DNA of 64,000 nt from contig JANATF010000014.1 of NCBI GenBank assembly GCA_029449245.1, positions 748,501 to 812,500 of the forward strand, in the 5' to 3' direction. Source of the DNA: Mortierella alpina (Eukaryota; Mortierellomycota; Mortierellomycetes; Mortierellales; Mortierellaceae). The notes under the pieces were generated by a model. That model was not told the DNA's origin and did not search any database. It was given only the letters and a program-made list of their open reading frames with translations. The position numbers were made by a program, and so were the translations under genes. Each line of letters opens with the position of its first letter. Position 1 is the stretch's first letter. This document shows, piece by piece, positions 12,136-23,900 of this stretch.

Positions 12136-12426
12136 CAGTGCCCAACAGAAAGTATTTCTCAAAAAAATAATTGAACCCCTTTCAACATAGGAAATTACTA
12201 TGTTTTTTTTTTTGGGAGCTTGCACCAGTACTTTACATTATGAAAGGTCGGCCATGAACTTAGAGAAGGTGCCCGCAACCTTAAGAGAAAAAGACAGGGC
12301 GGTCAGCATTGCGTATAGAGAAATTGTTTACTTGCATCTCGCCATGCCAATCTGATCAACTTCAATTAGGAAGCTGAATCTCAACCACATTCCAGGGGGA
12401 GGGTAGGTGAGAGGAACTTCACCAGC
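12136..12426 (+). repeat. Left terminal inverted repeat (291 bp)
   Basis: It matches the reverse complement of 13494-13784 over its whole length as far as I could follow by eye. It contains a T-run around 12201-12212 beside a small palindrome, and its inner end overlaps the stop of the transposase gene. Confidence 0.92.
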
Positions 12427-13438
12427 GGGTGCTGCCTCCTCCCGCCTTGATAACAGCCTTAATCCTATCTGGCATCGACTGCACTAATGTAGCTATTCTA
12501 TCCTGGGGTACCGCATCCCAGACTTCCTTCACCGCTTGCCACATCTCGTCCTTGTTATTCGGCCGTATTTTGTTTTGAACTTCATCTTTGCCATGTTTCC
12601 ACAGATTCTCGATCGGGTTGAGGTCCGGCGATTGTGCTGGCCACTGAAGCTTGGTCATACCTCGCAGCTCTCTCCACAGCTTCGAGATGGTGGCCCTGTG
12701 AATGGGGGCGCCGTCTTCCATAAGAATCGGAGGGACCTTATCTCGATGCGAAAAATAGTAACTCTCTAGCTCCTTTTCGTATACAATGTCGACGAAGTCG
12801 GCCGCCGATCGTTTACCAGGTGGCATCAGAATAAGATTACTCTTGGTAGTTGCTGTGAAGGCTCCCCAGACCATCACAGACGTCCTTCCAGACTTGAAGG
12901 TAGAGGCCAGACAATCCTGGTCATATTTCTCATACCACCGGCGCCAAACACGAACTTGCCGGGAGTTCTTGCCGATCTCGAATGAGGACTCGTCTGTCCA
13001 TATAACGCGGCTCCAATCATCGACGGTCCAGTGTTGATGAGCAATGGCGAAGGCTAGACGTGCCTCCCTATGAGCCTTGCTGAGGAACGGCTTTTTGGGC
13101 GCAATGCGGCTCCAGAAGTCCAGTTCGTGAATTTCTTTCCGGAGAGTGGCGATGCTGACTTGTGTGGCCATGTTGGATTTTATCTCAGCCAGTGGGATGC
13201 GTCTATTGCTGAGCAGCGTTCGCTTCAGGGCCCTTTGGTCCCGTTCTTTGAACACTGTTGGGCGTCCTGATCGGGGCTGATTTGCAACGGTGCCTGTTGT
13301 CACCTTCTTTTTCATAATGGCTGAAACCGTGGTGTGGTGTATGTTGTAGGTCGCCGCGATTTCTTTCACCTTCACTCCACAAGCACGTAGCGTTACGATT
13401 TCAGCGCGTTCCTCGATAGTGAGCTCTCTTGTCTTCAT
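12419..13438 (-). CDS. Tc1-type transposase (DD34E)
   Basis: The uninterrupted frame encodes 339 residues from the ATG at 13438. An in-frame ATG 25 codons upstream starts inside the right inverted repeat and is less likely. The N-terminus is a helix-turn-helix region (residues about 5-45, LTIEERAEIVTLRACGV) followed by the GRPT hook (GRP at 58-60). The catalytic domain shows IWTDES (Asp149), LMEDGAPIH (Asp242) and SPDLNPIENLW (Glu277). There are 34 residues between the second and third acids, the Tc1 signature. The protein would cut and paste its own element at TA sites. No frameshift or stop is seen, so an active enzyme is plausible. Confidence 0.95.
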   Translation of the reverse strand: MKTRELTIEERAEIVTLRACGVKVKEIAATYNIHHTTVSAIMKKKVTTGTVANQPRSGRPTVFKERDQRALKRTLLSNRRIPLAEIKSNMATQVSIATLRKEIHELDFWSRIAPKKPFLSKAHREARLAFAIAHQHWTVDDWSRVIWTDESSFEIGKNSRQVRVWRRWYEKYDQDCLASTFKSGRTSVMVWGAFTATTKSNLILMPPGKRSAADFVDIVYEKELESYYFSHRDKVPPILMEDGAPIHRATISKLWRELRGMTKLQWPAQSPDLNPIENLWKHGKDEVQNKIRPNNKDEMWQAVKEVWDAVPQDRIATLVQSMPDRIKAVIKAGGGSTRW

Positions 13439-13493
13439 AGTGAGTGTTGGTATGAGAATCGTGAAGATGAGTGCGAGATGAAGCAGTGAATCT

Positions 13494-13784
13494 GCTGGTG
13501 AAGTTCCTCTCACCTACCCTCCCCCTGGAATGTGGTTGAGATTCAGCTTCCTAATTGAAGTTGATCAGATTGGCATGGCGAGATGCAAGTAAACAATTTC
13601 TCTATACGCAATGCTGACCGCCCTGTCTTTTTCTCTTAAGGTTGCGGGCACCTTCTCTAAGTTCATGGCCGACCTTTCATAATGTAAAGTACTGGTGCAA
13701 GCTCCCAAAAAAAAAAACATAGTAATTTCCTATGTTGAAAGGGGTTCAATTATTTTTTTGAGAAATACTTTCTGTTGGGCACTG
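13494..13784 (-). repeat. Right terminal inverted repeat (291 bp)
   Basis: It is the mirror copy of 12136-12426, ending in CACTG next to the TA duplication. The transposase promoter must lie in this repeat or in the ~55 bp between it and the ATG. Confidence 0.92.
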
Positions 13785-14783
13785 TACAACTTTGAACAGC
13801 ATCATGTTTCGCTATCGAGTTCTGTGGGCATCGCTCATATGCTTCTCAAGGGAAAAGAGCAGCTAGAATCTTTTTTCGTCAAGGATGCTCGCGACTCTTA
13901 CTATATCCATGTCACCTTGAATGGATGGCATCGATCTGTATTTTCAAAACAACAATTTGACGGTAAGTAATGAATATTGACAGCACCTACACTCTGGCTT
14001 CTGCGATGATGACATTTTTTTTCGAACGATCTTGTTTCTTGCAAATTTAAAACCACCTAGAACTTACTCAAGGCTTCGACAAGGTTCTGAAGGAAAATAT
14101 CCGGCGCCTTGTGGAGGACTACTTCAGACTTTTGGAAGCAGGCTTTCATCAAGATCGGCGTCTTGCCCACTCTGGTTCCATCATCAGTTGGAGGTACCAA
14201 TATGACAAACGAGCAGGCCTAATAACCGAGTGCTTGAAACGAGGCAGTGTGTACTTTCTGCTGTATGATATGGCAAACCTCACTTGCGAAAGTAAGAAAA
14301 CTTGTTCCCTCTGTTTCCTTGGTCTGTTATGAAGCGTGTGCAATGAATTACTCATAATCGTTTATATGATTATATTGTATCCTTCGTTTGGCTTGCATTT
14401 TAGAACCCTTGAACGGCATAGCCATTAAGATTGGGAACACGCAAGAGTTGAGAAAAAGAGCAGGCAATCATCTTGCTCAGTGCCAAATTCCTATCGCCAG
14501 ACAATTTCTGTTTCCAGAGAAGGGCGGCATCCCGTTTGTTTATCTTTTAGAAGAGATCGTGCACGAGATGCTGAGGGCGCATCAGCATGATATTGCGTGC
14601 CCGTGTGGCGCCACGCACACAGAGCTGTACTGGTTCTCCGGACACCAGCAGAATCAGGAGAATCTCTTTGACGCGGTCGTGAGGATCTTAAGACCCATCA
14701 TCCACCACTGGATAACAGCCATCCAAAATCTTCAATGGTTGCATTCAGAACTTCAAGAAGCCCATTTTTCCACACCTCTGTGA

Positions 14784-15697
14784 AATCGGTAGCGCTCTAT
14801 GGTCCATTGATAGACGAGAAATAAAAAATGCAGTGCCCAGATGTAATGTCACACACAGCTCCTTTCGTTGCCGCATGACGCTCTGCTCTCACATCGCACA
14901 GCATGAATCTTTAGACCATGGAGCTCTTCGGGTAAACAGGTATGGGAGACTAGACTAACACCCCATCCCCTCATTGTTGTCCCAACATCTCCTCTAGGGC
15001 TTTTGGACCAGGAGCGAGCGCGATCGTTACACAGCTCCAAAGTGAGAATGGCCTTGGCGAAGCAAAACACAGCACTGTGTGTGTGTTTGTGTGTTCCTGA
15101 AACTGTATTCGCGTACTCCTGAAGAGAAACGCGCCTTTTGAACACTTCTTCCGAGGGGAAAGGCTGTCGATGGCGAAGGGTGGTAATACTGCAGCATAGC
15201 ACAGCACAAGGTGGTAGTGTGATCGACCCTTCGCCCTGACGATCAGTCGTCGCGCAAGGTATCGGCGCCATAAATAGGGTGCTGAATGTTGCATATTCAC
15301 TAAGGCCCGTATTTCATAGATCGCGACTCTGGTCACTGGGTCCTGTACCCAAGAACCCTGACTCCAAGGTTCCCGTATCCAGTACCCTAGGAGAGTCGTG
15401 AACTAGGTCAAACATGTTGACCCGGGTTTGATGCATCCATGTATCATGCTAAGTTCTAGGTGTTTCTTCATAGAAAGATCTTTATTACTTGTACCAGCTG
15501 AGCAAATAAACCTGAATAAATGTGTGTTCGTATGGCCCATATCTGATTCTCACTTACTTTTGTTCCTATAAAACATTCCACTGAAAAAGCAAACACTTTT
15601 CTTTTTTCTCTTCATTCTCTCGAACATCTATCATTCTCTTGACACCTTTATCGCCCTCCAATCCCTTCTCTACCTGACATCCAAAGCAATTGCCATC
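14784..15697. other. Intergenic region upstream of second T5orf172 gene
   Basis: No supported gene. A minus-strand ORF at 14849-15271 has no family features. The right part holds a TATA box and a CT-rich leader for the next gene. Confidence 0.6.
15567..15574 (+). promoter_or_regulatory. TATA box of second T5orf172 gene
   Basis: TATAAAAC lies 124 nt before the start codon and is followed by a CT-rich leader ending in the ATG at 15698. Confidence 0.6.
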
Positions 15698-17689
15698 ATG
15701 ACTGAAAAAACACAGCAAGGTATCAAGTCCCAAGAGTCTACTCCAATGGGCACTGCCCTCCGATCGAGCACGTCCACGTCCACCCAAGTGAGCAATGACC
15801 CAACTGAAGCCGAGGCGCCTCCAAGGGACGAGAATGTCGTGAAGCAACAGCTTGACAAATCGTCCACGCAGAAGACGTCTGGCTTACCTTCCCCGCGGCC
15901 CGAAGATCCTTCCGACGATGACCAGCAAAGCCCCAAGCAGGAAGGAGTGTCCTCGCCCGAGGAGGTGAACCAGCCTCAAGATCTCTCCGTCGGTCAAATT
16001 GATAAGGACTTATCGGCGGCTGAGAAGACTAGTGTTTATCCGACGGCACCTTCCTCTCCCAAAGGATACAAGGACTTGCCCATAGACCCTGCTGGATTGC
16101 CTCTCGAGGGCAATGGTGGGATCCAACATGGTCCAGCTCCTGACGAGCGTCTTGAATTGCAAGATCCCACCTCGGAGCAGTCGCCCCCTACACCCGATGG
16201 CGCGGACACTTCGTCAAGTTCAGCTCTTGCCAATAATGGCGATGCAGTACCTCCAGTTGAGGCAGAGGAGGGGTTGGAGGAGGAGTTAGAATGTTCAGAC
16301 CAGCCCTTAGTCGCCATTGTTCCTGTTCCCGAATCGACGGTGTCCTCCCTGGCGGTAGCACGAGAGGATCTACGAAATGCCGAATCCGAGCAAAGTGAAG
16401 CCGAGGACGAGCAGAGCGACGACCAGGAGCTCCATTTATCTGAGGGTGAGGACGAGCAGGTTGCGCCGGGGGATGATGTAGCCGAAATAACAAGGGAGCT
16501 TCTTGAGCTGCAGCTCCCACGTATACGCCGTGCCCCAAGGTCATACTTCTATTCGACAACAGCAACGTACGAAGGCATCTCGAGAGTGGTGGACATGGCA
16601 GCTACTGACAGGTGCATTGCGAACAAGCCAGACGGGATCAGGTGCAAAGTATACGGATCTGAACCGCACACACGTCTATGCACGGAATGGCATTTCCTCG
16701 CCCTGAGAGGGCATCTCTTCCGTCTTGAAGAGCTGCATGCCAATGGGTTCAATGGGTACCAAGACCTAGTGTACTATCACATGCTGGGGGAAGATCCCAC
16801 TATTATGGCGTCCAGGGCCGAGTTTGAAAGTGAGTTCCAATTTCATCCCCATGCAACTCCACCCTGGTTCACTTCAAACAAGAATGCTCACCATGTGAAT
16901 AATCTCATCCATTCCACAGCTTTCACGGCTGATTTCCATCCACGGATCAAACAGAACTTGTATTATCTCGTCAGAGATTTTTTGTTGCTGCTGGGCACGG
17001 GTCCGGACAGGGAGACGATTCTTAACGGGTCCTCATCAGTGATTGCCAAGAAATATCGCAACGCCAACACTGACTCGGACAGCTTCGACAAGCTCACGAC
17101 GCTGCGTGGTGAGTTCGAGAAAGAAGGACAAGTGTATATGTTGGTACCTTCGCCAAGGGCTGTGGATCTAAGGAGGATGTGGTTTGCAGGAGACAGAGGT
17201 AGGAGTATTTTCAAGCCCTGATTATGTCAAATTTGACTGCCTTCGCTGACTCTGTTGATGATGTTCTGTTGGCTAGTGCGGGACCCTCAACAATATTTGC
17301 CTGTGAAGATTGGACAATCGTGGGACGTCGCTAATCGGTTCAAGCAGCATAAAGCTAACTGCAACGTCTTGGACATCACGCAAAAAAAATTTCCCGAGAC
17401 CAAGATCAAGTATATTGCGTTGCTCGAACACATGCTTCATGAGCTCTTTGCGGCGCATCAGCACGATCTGCTGTGTAGATGTAGCACCAAAGGTACGAAC
17501 CACGTAGAGGTGTTCTGGTTCGAGCGAGTCTTCGGTGGATCGGACCCTCATGAGGACTTTGAGAGCATTGTTGAAGCACTGAGAAGCGACATAGAGAAGT
17601 GTCTAGAGTTCTTCATGCGAATCGGCGATCGCCTGTGGCCCATTCGCAGAAGGCGACAACCTCTACGGACTTCCGTGCAGAGAAGATAG
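15698..17689 (+). CDS. T5orf172/GIY-YIG-like protein (intact paralogue)
   Basis: Two exons (15698-17198 and 17277-17689) give 637 residues. The first ~270 are acidic, Ser/Pro/Glu-rich and probably disordered. A Cys segment (CIANKPDGIRCKVYG, then CTEWHFL) resembles the Cys/His region of the interrupted neighbour. The C-terminal domain has VKIGQSWDVANRFKQHKANC (KIG core, Arg521), then LLEHMLHELFAAHQHDLLC, CRC, and HVEVFWF with Glu578. This fits the DUF1766/MUG113 branch of T5orf172, related to GIY-YIG nucleases; Arg521 and Glu578 are candidate catalytic residues. It shares domain order and the split before the KIG motif with the gene at 11486-14783, so the two are paralogues. No transmembrane or signal sequence. 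Function unknown; DNA binding or cleavage is inference. Confidence 0.8.
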
Positions 17690-17846
17690 TTCTAGCGAAG
17701 CTGAATCGACTTAAAACGAGTTGACCGTAAAGGAAATAAACAGATGTTGATCTGTAATCACGATATCTCAAAGAGCTATATCCTTGGAATGGTGTGCGTG
17801 CGTGCGTGCGTGAAGGATTGTACCGATATATATTCGAGAACGGTCA

Positions 17847-20582
17847 TTACAACCAAAACATCTTTTCCTCGCGCGGCCTTCTGCTTCTTGGTGACTTCCT
17901 TTCCAGCACCTCCTCCTCTTCCTTTTCGTCCAAGTTGACTTCGCGGTCAATGCGCCGTTCCTTGCTATTTCTTTTCGATCTGTCCCGTCGCTCGTGCGCA
18001 CGGTCGGAATTATCGGTGCGCCCGGGTCTTCCTGCTCGAATATCCAAATGATTCACCGTATCGTCCGCGGCACTGGGTTCACTATGGTATCGTTCGTCGA
18101 CTTTGCTCACACCACGGCGTCGCTTTTCACCAATGTTTGGCGACTTTGGCACAGTCAAGGGCTTATCCGACCTCCTGATCTCCACACGAGAGGTGGGTCG
18201 TCCAGCATTCAATCCCCCAATTACCACTCCTGACCTCTCGTGCCCGCCCTGTTGCTTCTTGAGTTCATCCTCACGGGCTATTTGAGCTCGTACTTCCTGC
18301 AGAATCTTGTCTTTATAATACCGGTTCTTGTCTCGTTCACGCTCATTTTCTCGGATGGCTTCCCGCTCTCGCTCCATAGCTTGTCGTTCCATGGCTTGTC
18401 GTTCCATCGCTCTACGATCAGTTTGCAGAATTGGCGGTTCTGGCCGAGTGAGGGGCCGGGATGACTTGCTGGGAATATACAAGTCCATGTAAACGCGCGG
18501 TGGTGTAGGTTTGAACTGATGTTCGCGATCGACGCGTTTCCATCTTTCCAGTCTTCTCTGAAATCGCTCCTGATGTCGTTCGCTCCTGGCTTCCGTCTCA
18601 AGCGTGAATGGCTTAGGTATCGTGCGAGGTGCCCGTGCTGACTATAATTGATCAAAGAGGTGAGGTCAGACACCGCCAGTGTCATTTTCGCGATAACCGC
18701 ACCGCTACCGCAACTTACAGGTACCGCCGTGGTCCTCTTCAATTCACGACTGTTGTCCTCTGGTGATCCACTTGTCTGACTCTTGTTGCCTTGGCTGAGC
18801 CTGCGTGCAGAATCGGCGTTGGATATGAGACCTGTCACGGCGACGTCGTGCCGACGCGTCGTTGCTGAAGTTGTTGGCTGCTGCGCTGGCTGTGAGTGAT
18901 TCTGCTTTCGAATAATGGCGGGGCGCAGGGGTGCCGGTTTCCGCTTTGTTATTATAGGAGACCTATGTGCTCCTGTGGGTGACGTTCCAAATACCTGTTG
19001 ATGTAGGCAGAAGGTATTAGTTTTGCACTGCATCATAGTACAACTTTTTTTCAATCAAACTAAAGCGCGTCCAACTTACGGGAGGTGCGGGTATAGAAGC
19101 CGAGAGACCTTTGGTATATGTGCTCTGGTTCCTGCTGGCTTTCTTGTGCGATCCAATGACGGATAAGGCACCATTCAGCTTTGCCTCCGTTTCTGGGGAG
19201 AAGAACTGTTGCAAATTCGAGTATACCCCCCGCAGTTGATCAGTAATGGTTGCGGTTGTCTCGGCTACTTCTAACAGTGCACTCTCGGCCTCGTCTTCCG
19301 TTTCATAGCCAGTATTGAGAGGCGTGGTGGAGCTGAGCTGCCGATCAAGAGTGGTACCGTCCTGTTCCTTCTCCAGGTCTTCATATGTTTGACTGCGGTA
19401 ATACTTTTCACGAGGCGCACTGAACCTGGGTTGTTGATAAAGAGCGGTCTTTTCCGGTTCCTGCTCCTGCTCCAGGTCCCCACGAGTTTGACTATGGTAA
19501 TACGTTCTACGAGGAGTGCTGGAGCTGAAAGGTCGGTCCGGAGTGGCCTCCTCTTCCTCCTGCTCTAGGTCTCCATGACCTTGACGGCGGTGATAATGGC
19601 CATGTTGACGGAGACTATCCTGCTCGATCAGCGTGCTCTGGTTTGACGACGACGACAGCTCGACTCTCTTGAAGGATACCTCTCCATCCGCATGGTCGTA
19701 AACCGCTTCTGAATGGTGCATCCTATTGACAGAGTCGCCTTGTTCTAGAGTATTTTCCTCGCGGTCTGGTTCATTCTCAGTGTGCTCCGTACGTGCTTGA
19801 CCATGTCGAAACAATCCGATATTCGCTCGCGTCGACCTAGTGATATCGCTCAATGCTCCTCTCTTTTGCCCGTCTTGTCGATCATGGTCGCGTATGTCCC
19901 GAGATAGCGATATTAATGGCGTAATCTCAGCGTGCTCCGAGTGTCGTGTCAGGCCTCGTCGCTCATGCGGCGGCCGCGATGGAGTTCCGTGGTATATACT
20001 TGGTGACGGTGTGCTGAGAAGACGAGTAGTGCGCGCCGGTGAAAGGTCATACTCGGTTTCGGTCGTCCTCAGTCTCTGAGTTGCTGGCGCAGAGGCGGAT
20101 AAAGAGTTGGCGGGTATATTGTCGTCGGGCTGAGGTTTGTGCGATGAGGATGAACTCTTGTCTAATATCCTTGCGAGAGTCTCTGAGATTTCCTCTGCTT
20201 GTCGTGCATGAAGAGCGCTGGCGGGTATAGAAGCTGAATCTCTAGACGGCGACGACGACAATGACGCCGGGTTGCCAATGGCGCTCTGCTCTTGTAAATG
20301 GGGTTCCTCTGCGACTTCGTCTCTAGATGGCTCCTGGTCGAGCAGCAGCTGTTGCTGCTCTTCTCTTTCGCGTTCCGCTAGTGCCTCGCGCAGAAGCTGC
20401 TGTCGCTGTTGGAAAGACTGTCCTGGACTGACTCGCGGAGTGGTTGAGGACTGCTGTCCGATGGTGGGGAATGGAAGGCGCAGGTAGAGCTTGGAGGGGG
20501 TTGATTTGCGGGGCGAGCGGGAGCGGAATGACTTTTTGAGGCTGGGCGAGAACAGCAGGCTGTCCTGACGCGGGGTATCCAT
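17847..20582 (-). CDS. TPX2-motif microtubule/spindle protein
   Basis: Exons 20582-19080, 18994-18719 and 18641-17847, all in phase 0, give 857 residues. The first 590 residues are low in complexity, rich in Ser, Arg, Gln and Glu, with coiled-coil-like EREREEQQQLL stretches and repeated DLEQE/YY segments around 350-430. The last exon carries the family mark: PKPFTLETEARSERHQERF followed by a Lys/Arg helix and HQFKPTPP (about 600-640). This is the TPX2 C-terminal motif, known for binding microtubules and, in animal TPX2, for spindle assembly. A strongly charged MERQAMEREREAIRENERER helix and a basic tail follow. Only one TPX2 motif is visible, so it may be a general microtubule-associated protein rather than the TPX2 orthologue. 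Its end converges on the T5orf172 gene. Confidence 0.8.
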
Positions 20583-20915
20583 GGCAGCAAGAGTCGTGTA
20601 TCTACGTGCAGGTGTGCTGTGCCTGTGTCTGTGTCTGTGTCTGAGTCTGTGTCTATGAGGATGCTAGGGATGACGATGGTGATGAGCAAGGAGAGGGAAT
20701 ATAATTACGAGGGCTGAAGCAGGATGAGCAACGGCAAGAGCGTGGATTGAGATGCAAACGACAGAGCGTGATTGACAAGGCAAGCAATGCAGAAAAGGAG
20801 GAAAGAGGCGAAAAACATGGACAGGGTTGCTGCAGCCTCATATGAAGACTTGTCTCGTACGCGTAGCACGCGTCTATTTTTCGAATCTATGGATCCGTAA
20901 GTAGTATATACGTGT
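20583..20915. other. Intergenic region
   Basis: It lies between the start of the TPX2-motif gene and the end of the chitin synthase gene (same strand). A CTGTGT/CTGAGT hexanucleotide-like tract lies near 20622-20655. Nothing else is seen. Confidence 0.6.
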
Positions 20916-23900
20916 CTACCATCTCAGCTCCCCGGTCATGAGTCGCAGCAAGATGTACGCAACACTGCCCACAAACCGATACGCCGACAGGAAGGCCACC
21001 GACCACAGGACAAAGGCGAGGTATGCCTTCGACCGCGTGTCATACGTCCCCGTGCCATTCGATCCTGAATACGTGACAACGCTCACCAACAGTCCATTCG
21101 ACGCACACCACAAAACAACCAGCCGGGTCCTGAAGGCTTTGTAGTAGTCCTCCTGTTTCGTCTTTGCATCGCGTTTCTGCTCCTTTTCCTCTGTCCGGCT
21201 CTGGAGCGAGGTTAATGCCTCCATATACGTCGCATTGATGTCCTTGTCCTCCGTAGGCACATCAACCGTGACCTCGCCTCCTGCTCCTTCCTTTGACGAG
21301 GATTTGACGGCTCCCAGGTCCATATTGTCGATTGTGTCGCCCTTGGTTCCCCAACTCACGTCGTGCGTGTTGCAGAAGGCATAGACGTTCAGCACATTGA
21401 CATAGCTGAAAAGTGAAGTGGGCAAAGTTACATTGGCGGGGGTTTAGGAGTTAGGCACCAAGTTTCTCTCAGGCAAGAATAGTAACAAAAAAAACTCCCA
21501 GTTATAAAGCCAAGCCTACCTAGGCATCATGCACAGGTACTGGATAAAGCTGGTCACCATGTGCCACGGCTCGAGGTAGAGTACACTTGCAAAAACATAG
21601 AGTCCATAAGTGGAGGCGAGCGATAATATCACGTTTCTAAACGTCGGCTCATTCAGGATCGCAGAAAGAGTGGTTTGTCCTGTCGCCAGAGCATTCGATA
21701 TTCCGAGGTACGTCAGCCATATCGCGCAGAATGTCATGTACGCCATAAGGAAGGCAAAGAAGGCCATGGCTGCTGTATACAGGACCTTGGACCTACAAGT
21801 TTGATTCACAGTGTAAGCAAAGACAGTGGCATTGGAGGCCTGCACGGCAGGAAATTTTCTCCTCCCACGCTTGGCCTTACCCTGTGGGTCGGTTGCCCAT
21901 ACTGAGGACAAACACGATAATAACTAGAAACTCGTAAAAGTACTTCAAAACCGTGAACACCACCTTGAAAATGTCGCTGCGACCATAAGGACTGTTCTCG
22001 GCAAAGGTCAGGGAGTTTGCGAGGATGTAAAATGTGAGATAGACGTTTGCCTATTGGAAACGATAGTGAAGTCGTTAGAGTGTGCTGGCAGTGACAGTAG
22101 ACCATCCTGTGATTCAACACGCTACTTCCTCCCTTCCAGATACTCACAATCGCAAACCAACTAAAGATGATGCTGAGGACATTATAAAGTAACTGAAGGT
22201 GAAATAGGAGCTTTCTCCAGTAGGCGTGGTCGCTCTTGTAAATCTTGCCAAAGTGCACGATTGAAAACAACGCCACAAAGAACGTTCCATTGAGCCAACG
22301 ACGTCTCTGACTGATCAGCTCTGGCACCGTGTCCGGCACGTCCGTCTCTGCCCAGGCAGCCTTGACATATCTCAGCGTCCAAGCATAGTTTCGTTTGGCG
22401 ACTAGTTCGAAACAGAGAATACGATCCTCGGCTAGATACATGTTGGCGTCGAAAATTCCCGAGTCTGCTGAAGGTTTCTCGCCCTTAAAGTAGCTAATAA
22501 GTGGTCCTTCGTTCGGTGTCTCTGGTGCTGTCAGTAGGGCACGGTATCTGTATGCTGAGAAGGCTCCGGGAAGCACCTGAATGTATCCAATGACCGATTC
22601 CAATGGCTTATCCAGAATGTTATTCTAGGGCAAAGGAACCACATGCAGAAAGAATTAGCCATATACTCCAAGCAGGTCTCCCAGCTTGTTCATGAACTCT
22701 GTCCATAAGGCCCTACCATTTTGTACTCAAAGTTCTGTGCTGCAACCAGTGGGTTCAGCAAATTCTTGGCTGCTGCACCTTTCACAGGCTTGATCTCACC
22801 ACAGGCACCAGCTACATTCGAGTTCAAATCGAAAACTTTCCAGAGCTGGTAGATAGAGGTGGGTCCTGGTCGTGTTCCGACGTCCAGCAGAACACACACA
22901 CGAGGATCGATGACTGGTCCGAATGCATTGAAGAACCAGCGGTGGGAATTGAGCTTTTTGGCGTTCTTTTCCTTTAAACAAAACATCATCTGTACCGGTA
23001 CATAATCGCTCGTCTTGGACTCGACAATCTTCATGCTTGGATCGATTGTCACCTGTGTTGTGTACTATTAACGTGGATGACGAGAGCAAATGGACGATGA
23101 ATAAGATTACCCATAACAGACGAGGACTACAGCCTTTTAGTTAGCCGAGGCGGTACGATGAGAGCATCACGCATGCGTTACCTCGTAAATGTGTGCCTGC
23201 ACCTCCTTGCCATTCACCTCTCGCTTGGCAACGCCCTCCTGATAGACGCCCATGGATGCGAGATAATTGTAAACCTGCGGGTCACATTTTTTACGCCCAT
23301 CGGCCACAATGCACACCACCACCTTCTCCCAGGACTGGTCGCCCCACGTCTTTGAGTTGTTTCTTGAGCACAGATGACGAATATTCTTCATGATTCCGTG
23401 CATCGTTTCTGCAAACAGCTTGACACTCTCCTGCAAGTAGAAAAACAAATAGGAACGAGAAATACTGTAAGTGCCATGCTCGGCGAAAGGCTCATGCTGA
23501 TGATATAGACTATATCTGGGAATGGAATATGGCTCCTACTGCATCTTACGTTGTACATGGTGATGACGATGAAGAGCTCCGTTTCCCGATTCCACATGGC
23601 TGGGCGCAGCGTGTATTGCTCCTGCTTGAAATCATTGGGATCGCAGGTGACGGCCGAGTACCGCATAAACTCCCACTCGTGCCCCTTCTGAAGAGTCTGT
23701 TTTTCCAGATAGTGCGGCGGTACTGGACATTCTAGAACCAAGTTGTCGTTGGTGAGCTTTACCACCTTTTTGGTCTTGTACCGCCTCTCCTGTCGCTCTG
23801 GAATCTCGCCAGGGAGCACGGGTGCTTGGGGCAGCACGGGCGAATCTGGAGGGGGAGGATTGAAATCTTGAAGCTGGACCGAGAACACGGGCTCTTCAGG

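Larger units (their letters stand above)
12136..13784 (-). mobile_element. Complete Tc1/mariner (DD34E) transposon, 1649 bp
   Basis: The ends read CAGTGCCCAACAG outward-in on both sides and are flanked by the TA dinucleotide at 12134-12135 and 13785-13786, the target duplication of Tc1/mariner elements. The terminal inverted repeats are 291 bp each, much longer than the ~30-bp repeats of many mariners. They enclose one transposase gene on the minus strand that is free of stops. Because coding, repeats and target duplication all look intact, this copy may be, or recently was, mobile. Confidence 0.95.
11486..14783 (+). pseudogene. T5orf172/GIY-YIG-like gene split by a Tc1/mariner element
   Basis: The host gene has exons 11486-12135 joined across the element to 13787-13962, then 14061-14291 and 14404-14783. 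With the element and one TA copy removed, the frame runs unbroken and encodes 478 residues; the insertion lies in the codon for Tyr217. As it stands the first reading frame runs into the left inverted repeat and stops at 12190 (234 residues). The N-terminus is acidic and low in complexity. A Cys/His-rich segment follows (MQCVGRTKRGLRCGL and a later CHFHW). The C-terminus has IAIKIGN, an Arg soon after, LLEEIVHEMLRAHQHD, CPCG and HTELYWF. That is the pattern of the fungal DUF1766/T5orf172 domain, a GIY-YIG nuclease relative. All downstream splice sites remain intact, so the loss looks recent. Confidence 0.85.

Noticed and set aside
12340-13600. Bacterial insertion sequence
   Set aside because: TA duplication and DD34E motifs fit eukaryotic Tc1/mariner.
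14849-15336. Minus-strand ORFs between the two T5orf172 genes
   Set aside because: No family motif and no splice support; part overlaps the promoter of the next gene.
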